This document shows positions 43,925 to 53,623 of a DNA stretch of 64,000 bases, piece by piece. The notes under the pieces were generated by a model. The model was not told where the DNA came from. It saw nothing but the letters and a program-made list of their open reading frames with translations, and ran no database searches. The stretch comes from Bacteroidales bacterium (GTDB lineage: Bacteria > Bacteroidota > Bacteroidia > Bacteroidales > UBA932), in NCBI GenBank assembly GCA_017544265.1, contig JAFYEM010000030.1, positions 87,402 through 151,401 on the forward strand, read 5' to 3'. The translations under genes were made by a program, and so were the position numbers. Within the stretch, counting starts at the first letter, position 1. Every line of letters begins with the position of its first letter.

Positions 43925-44563
43925 TTACTTAGCAAGTTTCGATATGTCGCGGACTTCAATTTCGTGACAAGGGTAGCCGGAACGAGTCACAGCTATCATC
44001 GCGCGGCCCACCTCGGACATAGTGTTCCAATAGTCAAAAAACTTGACGAGCGGATATAAAAACCAGAAGAAATACTGCATTTTCTGGATGTTCTTCTGCC
44101 CCTTGTAGCGCCACATTATGGCAGGACGGAAGTTGTAGGCCCCCTTGAAAGGCATGCGCACGAGAGCATCTTCCGTGGATTTCTTGACCCTCACCCACAT
44201 CTGGTCCGTGTGGTTGTAATTCCCGGCGCCGCTCACATAGACAAAAGTCATCTTCTCCTTCGGGCCGACCACTTCGGCAAAATGCAGCGGAATGTCGTGG
44301 CTGATGATTTTGTACTCCTCTTCACGCTTCCCCACACTGGTCGTACCGGCGCAGAAAAACACTGCGTCGTAGCCCGCGAGTTTTTCGTCCCCGGGCCTCA
44401 GGGCCATGAAATCATGGACAATGTACTCCTCCAGCTTCGGGTGGAAATGACCGCAGGGACGGCGGCTGACACTCAGCACTTTATCAATCTCTGGATTATC
44501 GAGGCACTCCAGCAGGACGCCCTCTCCGACGTATCCGGTAGCACCGGTAAGGATGACTTTCAT
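43925..44563 (-). CDS. NAD(P)-binding epimerase/dehydratase-like protein
   Basis: 212 aa from the ATG giving MKVILTGATGYVGEG, the Rossmann nucleotide-binding motif at residues 4-14. Further atypical-SDR marks are SVSRRP, the FFCAGTTSVGK strand and the FVYVSGAGN segment. The C-terminal part holds aromatic-rich helices (MQYFFWFLYPLVKFFDYWN). It resembles the HTATIP2-like group of extended SDRs. Cytoplasmic oxidoreductase or isomerase; substrate unknown. It has its own promoter, whose start site lies between the ATG and a possible upstream start at 44614, so the shorter form is preferred. Confidence 0.85.
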   Translation of the reverse strand: MKVILTGATGYVGEGVLLECLDNPEIDKVLSVSRRPCGHFHPKLEEYIVHDFMALRPGDEKLAGYDAVFFCAGTTSVGKREEEYKIISHDIPLHFAEVVGPKEKMTFVYVSGAGNYNHTDQMWVRVKKSTEDALVRMPFKGAYNFRPAIMWRYKGQKNIQKMQYFFWFLYPLVKFFDYWNTMSEVGRAMIAVTRSGYPCHEIEVRDISKLAK

Positions 44564-44583
44564 ATACTTCTGCTTTTCTTTTG

Positions 44584-44614
44584 CAAAAGTATAAAACAAT
44601 TTGGCTATCTGCAA
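44584..44614 (-). promoter_or_regulatory. Promoter of the epimerase-like gene
   Basis: Minus strand TTG (44614-44612), 20-bp spacer, TACTTTTG (44591-44584), placing the start about 14 nt before the ATG at 44563. Confidence 0.7.
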
Positions 44615-44638
44615 GTGCCTAAGAAGGCGTCGCGGAAG

Positions 44639-45955
44639 CTACAGCTCTTTTGCCGCCCAGCCGAATGCGTCCAGCTTGACCGGAGAGGAGGAAACGGCGG
44701 AAGGAAGGCTCACCGAGAGGGCCTTGTCGCCGAGATTCACCGCGAAGAGCGAGCCGCCGGAATAGTGGACCAGGACAGCCCTGCCGGCGGTATAGACAGT
44801 GGCGGTGCCGCTGCGCGGGATTTTCGCGAAGGCCGACAGACTCTTCTTGTACACATCCAGAAGCTTGTTGTTGCTGTGCCAGTCTATGTTGATGACATTG
44901 AAGAAGTTGATGGTCTTGTCGTAACCGATTTCCTGGGAGCCGTAGAGCATTGTGGCCGATGGAAGGCTCCGCATCAGCAGGAACGCGGCGAGGGCGCCTT
45001 CAGCACTCTTGAAATCCTTTATCGGCGTGCTTGACGTGGCGTCGTCGTGGTTAGTGATGAACAGCAGCGGAGAACATGGCGCCGGGGCCGATGAGAGGGC
45101 GGATTGGGCGGTATTGACAAAGCCCGACATATCGCCGCTGCCGAAGGAGCTGATAAGGCTGGCCTTCGAAGAACGGGAGAAGATTATGTCGAAACCGTCG
45201 CCGTACATCTTGGTGAAATCGCTTTCCGCCAGCATCAGCAGGTCAGCTTTCTCTGAACGGAGCTCAGCAATCGCCGAAATCCAGAACTCGTCCATGGGAC
45301 CGGACTGGCGGCCGGAAGGGCCGTGGGCATCGTCGCAGCGGTAACCGTCTATGCCAAGTTCCTTCACCCAGTAGAGCATGGCGTCGGTCATCGCGGCACG
45401 AAGTTCCGTGGAGTTGTAATCCAGCAGGGCCACGTCGTTCCAGACACCGTCCGCAGTGGGGCTGACAATATTGCCCGAACCGTCCTTGACATACCAGTCC
45501 GGATGCTCCGAAATCCAGGGATGGTCCCAGGCCGTATGGTTAGCCACCCAGTCGAACATCACCTTCATACCTTTTGCATGAGCCGCATTCACCAGACTCC
45601 TGAGGCCCTCCAGAGAACCGTATGAGGTATTTACCGCTTTGTAGTTCCTGATGCAGTAGGGAGAGCCGAGAGACTTCTCGCGGCCCTGTTCGTAAACAGG
45701 CATAAGATACAAGACGTCAGTGCCAAGGGCCTTGATTTCGTCAAGCCTCAACTGGATTTTCCCGAATGCGCCGGAAGTGCCGTACAATTTAGGATTCACC
45801 TGGTAAATCTGGGGCATGACGCGGTCCTTCGCGGGAATATCGGCCAGCTTGGAGGCCGATACAGAAGAATAATCGGCATCTTCACCGTCGGAATTATTTC
45901 CCTTTCCGCATGCGCAGAGCAGCGTCAGGGCAATGAGGAACAGGTATCTTTTCAT
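44639..45955 (-). CDS. GH13 alpha-amylase-family lipoprotein
   Basis: 438 aa from the ATG giving MKRYLFLIAL, lipobox around Cys14-Cys16. The GH13 barrel shows conserved region I DWVANHT (135-141), region II GIDGYRCDDA with nucleophile Asp208, region III LMLAESDF with acid/base Glu244, and region IV FITNHDDA with Asp304. A short C-terminal beta domain (AVLVHYSGGSLFAVNLG) follows. It should cleave alpha-glucans or alpha-oligosaccharides at the cell surface or in the periplasm. The DUF1295 membrane protein gene ends 4 bp upstream, so the two are co-transcribed although no functional link is obvious. Confidence 0.93.
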   Translation of the reverse strand: MKRYLFLIALTLLCACGKGNNSDGEDADYSSVSASKLADIPAKDRVMPQIYQVNPKLYGTSGAFGKIQLRLDEIKALGTDVLYLMPVYEQGREKSLGSPYCIRNYKAVNTSYGSLEGLRSLVNAAHAKGMKVMFDWVANHTAWDHPWISEHPDWYVKDGSGNIVSPTADGVWNDVALLDYNSTELRAAMTDAMLYWVKELGIDGYRCDDAHGPSGRQSGPMDEFWISAIAELRSEKADLLMLAESDFTKMYGDGFDIIFSRSSKASLISSFGSGDMSGFVNTAQSALSSAPAPCSPLLFITNHDDATSSTPIKDFKSAEGALAAFLLMRSLPSATMLYGSQEIGYDKTINFFNVINIDWHSNNKLLDVYKKSLSAFAKIPRSGTATVYTAGRAVLVHYSGGSLFAVNLGDKALSVSLPSAVSSSPVKLDAFGWAAKEL

Positions 45956-45959
45956 AGTT

Positions 45960-46898
45960 TTAACGGACAAATTTTTTCCCGGGGAAGAAGCAGGAGACAG
46001 TCTCGCAGTAGCGTTTGTACTCAGGATATTTACCGGCGCTGATTTCCTCAGCGAAGGCGCTGCTGCCGAGGAAGAGCACAATCAGCAGAAGCGCACCGAT
46101 AATGCTCCAGTTGATTATGCCTATGCCTCCGGCGATGGTGAACAGGTAGAGCGCACACCAGGTGCCCTGCTCAGCGAAATAATTGGGATGGCGGCTGACG
46201 CTCCAAAGGCCTACGGTATTGAAGCCGAGGTCGTAGGGGGCAGGCAGTTCGGAGAGTTTCTTTCCCTCCTTGATCATCTTCCACTTGGTGGTCTGGAAAG
46301 CCCATTGCTGCTCGTCAGCGACGGTTTCATAGACAATGAAGCCGAACATCAGCGCGGCGGCGACGGCGTCCATCCATCCGAAGGGGACGTCCACATTCAT
46401 CAGCACCAGCGCCGGGAAAGTGGTCATCAGCACGAGGGCGTTCTGATAGATGCTGATGAAAAAGAGATTGAACAGCATCCATTTCCAGTGCGGCTGGAAC
46501 TCCTTCTTCTGGCGGAGAACCACCCAGCGGTAGTCCTCTTCACCTTCCCAGAATTTGAGCTTGTAGGCCCCTTTGCGGGCGAAGTTGAAGGTGAGACGGA
46601 GGCCCCAGAAGGTAGCAAGGACAGCAATTACCACAAGCCTCGCGCTCATTCCGCCGCGGACCGCGATTACCCAGGTGTAGGCAATCGGAAGGAGGCTCCA
46701 GAGTTTGTCCATCTGGCTGTTGTTGGAAGTAAGTTCACCCACCACGAAGCAGTAGAGAGCGCTGCAGCCCATGATTATTCCGAGGATTTTGAGGGTGTCA
46801 ATCTGTGATGCGTCCAGTGCCGGACCCACGAAAATATACAGCAGAGGGCAGGCCACCAGGGAAACGGCGAGAAGTGCGCCGACGAGTTTAACATTCAT
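45960..46898 (-). CDS. DUF1295/steroid 5-alpha-reductase-like membrane protein
   Basis: 312 aa with about eight hydrophobic segments. The C-terminal region has the family signature: LGFNTVGLWSVSRHPNYFAEQGTWCALYLF and, near the end, AGKYPEYKRYCETVSCFFPGKK. These integral membrane proteins belong to the isoprenylcysteine methyltransferase/steroid reductase superfamily; the physiological reaction of the DUF1295 branch is unsettled. First gene of a two-gene operon with the GH13 lipoprotein, divergent from GH28; a TATATTTG box lies just upstream. Confidence 0.92.
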   Translation of the reverse strand: MNVKLVGALLAVSLVACPLLYIFVGPALDASQIDTLKILGIIMGCSALYCFVVGELTSNNSQMDKLWSLLPIAYTWVIAVRGGMSARLVVIAVLATFWGLRLTFNFARKGAYKLKFWEGEEDYRWVVLRQKKEFQPHWKWMLFNLFFISIYQNALVLMTTFPALVLMNVDVPFGWMDAVAAALMFGFIVYETVADEQQWAFQTTKWKMIKEGKKLSELPAPYDLGFNTVGLWSVSRHPNYFAEQGTWCALYLFTIAGGIGIINWSIIGALLLIVLFLGSSAFAEEISAGKYPEYKRYCETVSCFFPGKKFVR

Positions 46899-46918
46899 GA
46901 CTATAAGGTTTTAGCGTG

Positions 46919-46926
46919 CAAATATA
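46919..46926 (-). promoter_or_regulatory. -7 box of the DUF1295 operon
   Basis: TATATTTG on the minus strand, about 20 bp before the ATG; the matching TTTG box is weak. Confidence 0.5.
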
Positions 46927-46965
46927 CACATTTTTTCGCTCATGGAAATAAAGCCCCTTCCAAGC

Positions 46966-46996
46966 TTGAATTTTAAGCGGTTTTTTGCTATCTTTG
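46966..46996 (+). promoter_or_regulatory. Promoter of the GH28 gene
   Basis: TTG (46966-46968), 20-bp spacer, TATCTTTG (46989-46996); the start would fall about 10 nt before ATG 47014, which supports that start over the longer frame from 46942. Confidence 0.7.
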
Positions 46997-47013
46997 GGAA
47001 AATATCGCATCTG

Positions 47014-48372
47014 ATGAGAAAAGTCCTGATTTTAGCTGCAATTCTGCTCGCCATTCCCGCCTTTGCGTACGGCAGGAGCCTGGATATAACGAAGGCCGGG
47101 GCCAGGACCGTTCCCGGGAAAGACAACGCCAAGGTCATACAGAAAGCAATAGACAGACTCAGCAGCGAAGGCGGCGGAACAGTCATAGTCCCCGCCGGCA
47201 ATTTCATGACCGGCCCAATAGAAATGAAATCTGGAGTGGAACTGCATCTGGAGATGGGCGCCAGACTCCTCGGGATAGCAGATATCGATGCATATAGTAA
47301 AGCGCATTATGTCTATCCGAGCGGCCGCAAAGCCCCTCACTGCGGCCTGATTTACGCAAACTCCCAGGAGAACATAGCCATCAGCGGCCCCGGAACCATA
47401 GACGGCCAGGGCGGTGATCCCGCCTTCAACGTGGGCAAGGCAGACCCCGGCGGAAGGCCTATGATAATCCTTTTCCGCAATTGCCGGAACGTGGTGGTGA
47501 AGGATGTCAGGCTTGAAAATTCCGCGCACTGGGTGCAGTACTATACGGACTGCGAGGGTCTGAGAGTCAGCGGTGTGAAGGTCTATTCGCACTGCAATTA
47601 CAATAACGACGGGATAGACATAGAATCAAAGGACGTGGTCGTGACGAACTGCATATTCGACTGCGAGGACGACGCCATCTGCCTCAAAGGCGCCGGGCGG
47701 AAACTGTGCGAGAACGTAACCGTGTCCAACTGCGTCGCCGCATCCAACTGCAACGCCGTCAAACTCGGGACCGGCTCGGATGTCGGCTACAGGAACATCA
47801 ACATCAGCAACATAGCCATACGCGCTGCCAGCGAGGACAATTTCCGTCACTGGTCCACCAAACTTCAGGGCGTCACCGCCCCCGTCACCGTCATCTCCGG
47901 GATAGCCGTGGAAGTGGTGGACGGCGGGATTGCCGAGAACATCAATATCAGCAACATATCCATGCGCGACGTGCAGACGCCCATTTTCATCCGCATGGGC
48001 CGTCGCGGAAGCAACTGTGAAGGCAGCAGCCTGAAGGCCGTTACCATAAGAGGCGTAACCGCGGTCAGCGAGAGCATGATGTCCAGCTCCATCACCGGAG
48101 TGCCCGGGCTGCGTCCTTCGGACATATATCTCTCGGACATAGACATAACCTCCCCCGGAGGAGGAACGGCGGAAATGGGCAGTCTCGAAGTCCCCGAAGC
48201 CGAGGACAGTTATCCCGAGAACCGCAAACTCGGCTGCATCCTGCCCGCTTCAGGACTTTACATAAGGCATGCGGACAATGTATTCCTCAATAATGTGCGC
48301 TTCCACTTCCGCTCCCCCGACGAGCGTCCGCTCATCATTGTCGATGACTGCGAAAACGTAGTCGGACTCTGA
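47014..48372 (+). CDS. GH28 polygalacturonase-family glycosidase
   Basis: 452 aa from the ATG giving MRKVLILAA; Sec signal ending in AFAYG. The right-handed beta-helix begins with the AIDRLSSEGGGTVIVPAGNF pectin-lyase-fold motif. Catalytic acids are in NNDGIDIES and CEDDAICLKG, the NDG and DD pairs of GH28; the usual GHG motif is replaced around GTGSDVG. It likely removes galacturonic acid or related sugars from pectin fragments, in the periplasm or outside. It heads a two-gene plus-strand unit with the VOC lipoprotein. No other pectin genes are in view. Confidence 0.92.
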   Translation: MRKVLILAAILLAIPAFAYGRSLDITKAGARTVPGKDNAKVIQKAIDRLSSEGGGTVIVPAGNFMTGPIEMKSGVELHLEMGARLLGIADIDAYSKAHYVYPSGRKAPHCGLIYANSQENIAISGPGTIDGQGGDPAFNVGKADPGGRPMIILFRNCRNVVVKDVRLENSAHWVQYYTDCEGLRVSGVKVYSHCNYNNDGIDIESKDVVVTNCIFDCEDDAICLKGAGRKLCENVTVSNCVAASNCNAVKLGTGSDVGYRNINISNIAIRAASEDNFRHWSTKLQGVTAPVTVISGIAVEVVDGGIAENINISNISMRDVQTPIFIRMGRRGSNCEGSSLKAVTIRGVTAVSESMMSSSITGVPGLRPSDIYLSDIDITSPGGGTAEMGSLEVPEAEDSYPENRKLGCILPASGLYIRHADNVFLNNVRFHFRSPDERPLIIVDDCENVVGL

Positions 48373-48411
48373 CAGCCCAGCTTTTTGAACAATCATACAG
48401 ACTTCCAAAAT

Positions 48412-48888
48412 ATGAAAAAAATCATGTTCACACTTGCCTCACTGGCAGCCCTTTTCGGCTGCGCGCCCAAAGAAAATGAACTGATAAAGCCGGACGGGTT
48501 CGTACTGGAGCACCCTGCAATCGACGTTGCAGACCCTGTGGCCACAGCCAAATGGTGGTGCGACAATCTCGGATTCACCATGACCCGCCAGAAAGATGAC
48601 GAGACGCACACGACCTTCATCGTGGACGCCAGCGGACGCGTGGCAATAGAAATGTACCGCGCAAAGACGCAGCCCCAAGCGCCCGACTATGCGTCCATGG
48701 ACCCGCTCACCCTGCACTTCGGCTTCAGCTCGAAGGATGTCGATGCGGATATCGAGCGCCTCACAAAGGCCGGCGCCACACTGATTGTGCATGAAAAGTC
48801 TCCCGGCTTCGACGGGGCCATGATGAAAGATCCCTTCGGGATTTCCATCCAGTTCGTAAAACGCGAAAAAAGCGTACTGCTGAGATAA
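48412..48888 (+). CDS. VOC-superfamily (glyoxalase-like) lipoprotein
   Basis: 158 aa from the ATG giving MKKIMFTLASL; lipobox ALFGC (Cys17). A single VOC unit: LEHPAIDVADPVATAKWWCDNLGFTMTRQ, RVAIEMYR, LHFGFSSKDVDADIERLTKAG, and the closing MMKDPFGISIQFV. Metal ligands would come from H and E residues of these strands. VOC proteins include isomerases, dioxygenases and resistance proteins; an exported, lipid-anchored form is less usual and its substrate is unknown. The stop lies only 11 bp from the stop of the convergent 1570-aa gene, with no terminator between. Confidence 0.85.
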   Translation: MKKIMFTLASLAALFGCAPKENELIKPDGFVLEHPAIDVADPVATAKWWCDNLGFTMTRQKDDETHTTFIVDASGRVAIEMYRAKTQPQAPDYASMDPLTLHFGFSSKDVDADIERLTKAGATLIVHEKSPGFDGAMMKDPFGISIQFVKREKSVLLR

Positions 48889-48899
48889 TAACTACGGAA

Positions 48900-51800
48900 T
48901 TACTCCGAGTCAATCCAGGAGCCGACTTCCTGATAGACGAAGTCGGCCATTTTCGTCATGCCCTCGGCGTTGGGATGCGGATTGCTGTACATAGGGATGG
49001 AAAGACCGGCACCCAGAATATCGGCAACGCGCACATTGTCTTCCCCGAAATGATCCGCGATGCGCAGGATAGCCTCCCTCTGGCCCCCCTTCAGGTAAGT
49101 ACCAATCAGGCAGACGACCTTTACCGAAGCGCCGCACCTTGTCTGAATCATCTTGATCAGGCGGATGTACGCACTGCAGAAGGTAGTGCCGTCAAGGGCG
49201 TCTGCGGCCGCCACCGTAGTGGCGGCATCAGCAGCGCCGAACAATTCGTCAAGTTTGGCTGAGGACGACTCCGGGAAGGAGGACGAGCTCATTGAAACCC
49301 CGTCGATCAGTTCTTCCGACGTACCGTACCAACTGGTGTGACCGTAGTCATTGGTGCCGCCGTGGATCAGGACCACGTCCGGACTGCCGATACCCAGCGT
49401 CTGCAGCCTTGTGCCGAAGTCCCAGCCGTACCAGTAGGCGCTGGAATCGCCGGTTGTGTTCTGCACCACGGTAGTGTTGCCAGCGGAAATGTTCTTCTCG
49501 AAGGTGCCGGTGCTCATTTTGGTGTAAATCAGCTTATGCCACCAGGTATCCGTCACGGAAGTCACGTCACCGTCACTCTTGGGATAGTAGGCTCCGCCCT
49601 TGGTGGTGTCGCACCAACCCTTGAAGGTGGATATGGAGTCTCCGATGATGCTTACCTTGGTAGTGCGGTTGGCGTCGCTCAGCTCCACAATCTTGACGGT
49701 AATGTCACTTATCATAATACGTCCCTGCCCCTTTTCAACAGTCTGAGTGGAACCAATTGCAATTCGGTCACCCTTTAGAACGCCACTGACTGAAATGGTC
49801 TGGGTACTCCATTTCTGGCTGCCGCCGTTCAAGGTTATCGTCTCAAAATTGTCGTAGCTTACAGTGTTAGTCTGCCCGGATGCGTCCGACATGTTCCTTA
49901 TAGTATTACCGTGCTGAACTGCTGCTATGGCTTTATAATTTGAGCCCCATCCAGCTGCAGTAACAGTCACATCAAGCGTAGCAACACACCCATCGGGGAT
50001 AGAGGTAAGGGGCGGCGTAATAATATGAGAGGGTGTAGTTGTGTTGGTACTTAACTTGAGATACCCCGGATGCATATAAATATTGTTATTCTTGCCGAGT
50101 GCCCAATCCCTCAAACGAATCTCGGGAGTAAGGTATACAGTTTTAGACAGTAGCCGTTCAGAAGTAGTGGTGGCTCCGGCAGCATAACCCGAGACTTCTC
50201 TTGAATTGATGTACTCAGTAGCGTCGGCAGCGTTATAACCCATTGCGGCATCTGGAAGATCGCAACCCCAGCACACTTCGCTGAAGTCTTCGGCAAGGAT
50301 TACATCACCGACAGCTGCTGTCGCTATATCTGAAGGGGATACAATAGTGAATGGCCTGGTGGTTCCAGAAACTGGTGCAGATTCCTTATTGTTACCTTCC
50401 GTAGTATCCACTGCTTTAAACCAATACGTTGTGGATGGTTTGAGTCCTGAGAATACGAAACGCGGCTGCTTGCCGTTCCATGAAGATTCTCCTGCATTAA
50501 TTGAAAACTCTGCTTCTTTATCAGTACAAGCTTCATCTTTGTACAAGGTGATCGTCCATGGCTTGTCAATATCATCAGAAGCAGAAACGCCCTCAGTCCA
50601 TGTGAAAGAGAGTGTCGATGAAGATGCGACTCCAAACTTCACGTCAACATCCGCAATGTCATCCATCGAGACAATCTGCACCTTAACGTCGCGGAGGAAG
50701 AAGCGGTTCTTGGTATTGATGTCTTCGTATGAACCGATGAGCAGGCAGCTGTTAGAGTTTACACCCTCTATCCTTATGGTTTTGGTGGTCCAGCTCTTTA
50801 CCTCCGTGTCAAGCGGATAGCCATTGCTGAGCGAGGCACCGGTGTACTTGCCGCCGGAACTGGAGAACTTGGGATTCGTGCTTTCCTTCTGATCCGGTGC
50901 AAGGACAAGCGTAAGGGAGGAATGGTCATTGACGAAGACTGCGACATCGGCGCCACTGTTATATACGCTGGAAGTTACGGTAACATCCACAGTAGCCGTC
51001 TTCCCCGCCGGAATACAGGAAAACGCCGGAGAAACGATGTGAGTGCGCGCGCCGGAGTCCGAAGAGCCAACGCGGAGATAACCGGCATATGAGAACACCG
51101 CACTGTTGCCGAAGAAGCCCCAGTTGTACAGCCTCTTGTCGGAATCTACTCTGGTTTCGCCGTAGATACGGCCGGACGTGTTGTCGAAGTCCACAAAAGA
51201 TCCGTCGTCTTTAGTATAATTGCCGCTTAATAGATTCAGGGGTTTGCCGGCAGGAATGAAGCCTGCAGCATTGGCAAGCATATCGGCCCCCCAGCCAATC
51301 TCGCTGAAGTCTTCGGCAAGGATGACATCTCCCACGGCGGCAGTGCTAAGCTTGTAGGGATCTACGACGGTAAAGGCCTCTGTGGTGCCCTGGACGGGGT
51401 CGGAAACATCGCCGTTCTGCTTATTGGTCACCTTGAACCAGTACGTGGTTGCAGGCTGCAGGCTGCCGAAGGTAAAGCGCAGTGCCTTCTCGCCCCAGCA
51501 TGAGCTTTTGGCAGGAACATCAAACGAGAGCGCAAGGTCCGTGCAGGCGGCGTCGCGGAAGAGTTCCAGTTTGTATGGCATTTCTGCATCTTCCGCCGCC
51601 GTTCCGCCGATAGTCCATCCAAAGACCAGGGATGAAGAAGACGCCTTTACGAATTCGGCTACAGGCTTTTCGCGAACAACCTCATTCTTGTATTCATCCA
51701 CGGTGAACGCCTTGGGGCGTATCATGTTTTCCATGTAAACTTTCCCGTAGCGGTCGGTGACCTTTACCGTTACAGGCGTATCAGGAGCCGAGGCCGTGGC

Positions 51801-53612
51801 CTGGAAGAAGTGACGCCATTTGGCCGTGCTGAAGGTGGTGGTGCCGCTGTTCTTGTTCAGGCGCGGAATGGTCATGGCCTCGATATGAAGCGGATCATAG
51901 ACGCCAACCTCGGCTACATTCAGAGGTGTTCCATTCTCGGAGATTTCCACCTTCCAGTCATCGTCATAATCCCACACGTTCACCAGTATTATGTTGTCGC
52001 CGTAACTCTGGATGTGATCGTAGTACTTTTTATAGCCCGATTGAGTTGAACGGTCCTCTGAAATCACCTCTTTCACCTTGTTCATGTCGTAGGCGCGGAA
52101 CTGGTATTCGCGGGGCTGGAGGGCGGCCTGATAGTAATGCGTGCATTCGGTACCGCTGACATTCCACTGGGTCCATCCGCCCGGAGCGCCGTCCTGCGCG
52201 ATATGGATGCCAGGCGTATGATAGCCGCTCCACCACCAGCTGGCGCAGATGGCGCCGCTGTTGTGCTCAGTGAAAGTGGAAGACCAGTCCTTGTTGAAGA
52301 TATTGTGCGTATGGCCGCTCAGGTACTGTACATCGTAGCCTTCGAAAATGCCGATGAAGGTGTCAAGGTCTGCGTCCTTGCCGTTCAGCTGCTCGTTCCA
52401 GCTCAGGCCGGAAGGACGTGCCAGGGGTTCATGGGCCGTGACGAATATCGGAGTGGACTTGTCCACGTATGAGAGGTCTTTACGCAGCCACTCCAGCTGC
52501 TCGGCAGTGAAATTCTTGGCGTATTTGCTCCGGTTTTCCTCGCCGGGATCCACACCGGTGAAGTCCATGTTGTCCAGCACTATGTAGTGGATCTTGCCCA
52601 GATTGAAGGAATAGTAGTCCGGGGCGATGTTCTCGGTATATTTTATGGCCTTGAGGAAATCTCCGCCCACTTCCATCTCGTTGTCATGGTTCCCCATGGT
52701 GTGAAAGAACGGAATGCCGGAGAAATAGGAATTCATGGTCTGGAGATAATCGGCGAAGCCATAGTTGTTCGAAACCCAGAACATATCCCATGTCATATCC
52801 CCGAGAGTCAGGACATAGACCTTGCCGGGGGTCTCGTTCATGGCACTGCGAAGGTGTACGGCCACTTTTTCGAACTGTGCCAGGTCGTTGGTACGACGGG
52901 CAAGGTGGATGTCGCCGAGAACGAAGAGAGTGTAGTTGTCGTTGGAAGAGCTGACAAGTTCGAAGTCCTGTCTCTCAACCTCTTCCACATTATCCGATAT
53001 AGGCTTCCAGATATCCGGCAGCACGCCGTCAGTATGCGCCTCATATCCGGAAGGGACAATCATAAAGACATAGCGCCATTTCTTGCCGGAATTCAGATAA
53101 TAATTTCCATCCGCGTCCGTCTTGACTATGTCTATGCCGTCGGAAATCAGAACACCCTCCACAGGCGCGCCGTTGCAGCTTACGCTGCCATAGACATTAT
53201 AATCCACCGGCGGCTGCGGAATGTCGCCGTCTTTCTGATTCTGGCTTACCTTTATTATCTTGCTGTCCTTTTCAGATGTGATGGTAACATTTGCCTTCCT
53301 GGGAGCGTCGCTTGTATATTCGCCCGCCGTCACGGTCAAAGTAGCATCGCCGGCGCCGCCGCTCGCGGGCTCCACAGTAAGCCAAGCCTCACTGGAGGCA
53401 GCGGTCCAGTCCTTAGTGGCAGAGAAAGCAATCTGTTTGCTTTCGCCGTTGCCGGAGAGGACTATGTCCCCTTCCGTGACAAGAGTTATTTTGCCTTTTA
53501 CTTCGATTTCTGCCTCTTCCTCCTCCTGCTCCGGCTTATTGCAGGCAAGAGTGAGGGCAAAGGGAAGCAATGCAAGCGAAAACAGAATCGCTCTGGAATC
53601 TAATCTGACCAT
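48900..53612 (-). CDS. BACON-phosphoesterase-FN3/anchor-SGNH hydrolase multidomain lipoprotein
   Basis: 1570 aa, lipobox TLAC (Cys24), acidic tail. Order: BACON (45-125), carboxypeptidase-regulatory-like (138-188), metallophosphoesterase with canonical DIH (234-236), GDMTWD, GNHD (307-310), TAHEP, GHTH (433-436), MetallophosC-like domain to about 640, FN3-like plus anchor-type beta domain (about 655-990), a second such pair (995-1320), and an SGNH hydrolase (1320-1570) with Ser1326 in GDSIS, Asn1421 in GGTNDY and His1546 in SNPHPN. The Asp expected three residues before that His is Ser. It joins a phosphoesterase to an esterase/acetylhydrolase-type fold on one surface protein. The anchor modules match those of the 57950-62644 protein. 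Last gene of its operon. Confidence 0.9.
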   Translation of the reverse strand: MVRLDSRAILFSLALLPFALTLACNKPEQEEEEAEIEVKGKITLVTEGDIVLSGNGESKQIAFSATKDWTAASSEAWLTVEPASGGAGDATLTVTAGEYTSDAPRKANVTITSEKDSKIIKVSQNQKDGDIPQPPVDYNVYGSVSCNGAPVEGVLISDGIDIVKTDADGNYYLNSGKKWRYVFMIVPSGYEAHTDGVLPDIWKPISDNVEEVERQDFELVSSSNDNYTLFVLGDIHLARRTNDLAQFEKVAVHLRSAMNETPGKVYVLTLGDMTWDMFWVSNNYGFADYLQTMNSYFSGIPFFHTMGNHDNEMEVGGDFLKAIKYTENIAPDYYSFNLGKIHYIVLDNMDFTGVDPGEENRSKYAKNFTAEQLEWLRKDLSYVDKSTPIFVTAHEPLARPSGLSWNEQLNGKDADLDTFIGIFEGYDVQYLSGHTHNIFNKDWSSTFTEHNSGAICASWWWSGYHTPGIHIAQDGAPGGWTQWNVSGTECTHYYQAALQPREYQFRAYDMNKVKEVISEDRSTQSGYKKYYDHIQSYGDNIILVNVWDYDDDWKVEISENGTPLNVAEVGVYDPLHIEAMTIPRLNKNSGTTTFSTAKWRHFFQATASAPDTPVTVKVTDRYGKVYMENMIRPKAFTVDEYKNEVVREKPVAEFVKASSSSLVFGWTIGGTAAEDAEMPYKLELFRDAACTDLALSFDVPAKSSCWGEKALRFTFGSLQPATTYWFKVTNKQNGDVSDPVQGTTEAFTVVDPYKLSTAAVGDVILAEDFSEIGWGADMLANAAGFIPAGKPLNLLSGNYTKDDGSFVDFDNTSGRIYGETRVDSDKRLYNWGFFGNSAVFSYAGYLRVGSSDSGARTHIVSPAFSCIPAGKTATVDVTVTSSVYNSGADVAVFVNDHSSLTLVLAPDQKESTNPKFSSSGGKYTGASLSNGYPLDTEVKSWTTKTIRIEGVNSNSCLLIGSYEDINTKNRFFLRDVKVQIVSMDDIADVDVKFGVASSSTLSFTWTEGVSASDDIDKPWTITLYKDEACTDKEAEFSINAGESSWNGKQPRFVFSGLKPSTTYWFKAVDTTEGNNKESAPVSGTTRPFTIVSPSDIATAAVGDVILAEDFSEVCWGCDLPDAAMGYNAADATEYINSREVSGYAAGATTTSERLLSKTVYLTPEIRLRDWALGKNNNIYMHPGYLKLSTNTTTPSHIITPPLTSIPDGCVATLDVTVTAAGWGSNYKAIAAVQHGNTIRNMSDASGQTNTVSYDNFETITLNGGSQKWSTQTISVSGVLKGDRIAIGSTQTVEKGQGRIMISDITVKIVELSDANRTTKVSIIGDSISTFKGWCDTTKGGAYYPKSDGDVTSVTDTWWHKLIYTKMSTGTFEKNISAGNTTVVQNTTGDSSAYWYGWDFGTRLQTLGIGSPDVVLIHGGTNDYGHTSWYGTSEELIDGVSMSSSSFPESSSAKLDELFGAADAATTVAAADALDGTTFCSAYIRLIKMIQTRCGASVKVVCLIGTYLKGGQREAILRIADHFGEDNVRVADILGAGLSIPMYSNPHPNAEGMTKMADFVYQEVGSWIDSE

Positions 53613-53623
53613 TATTCAATAAT

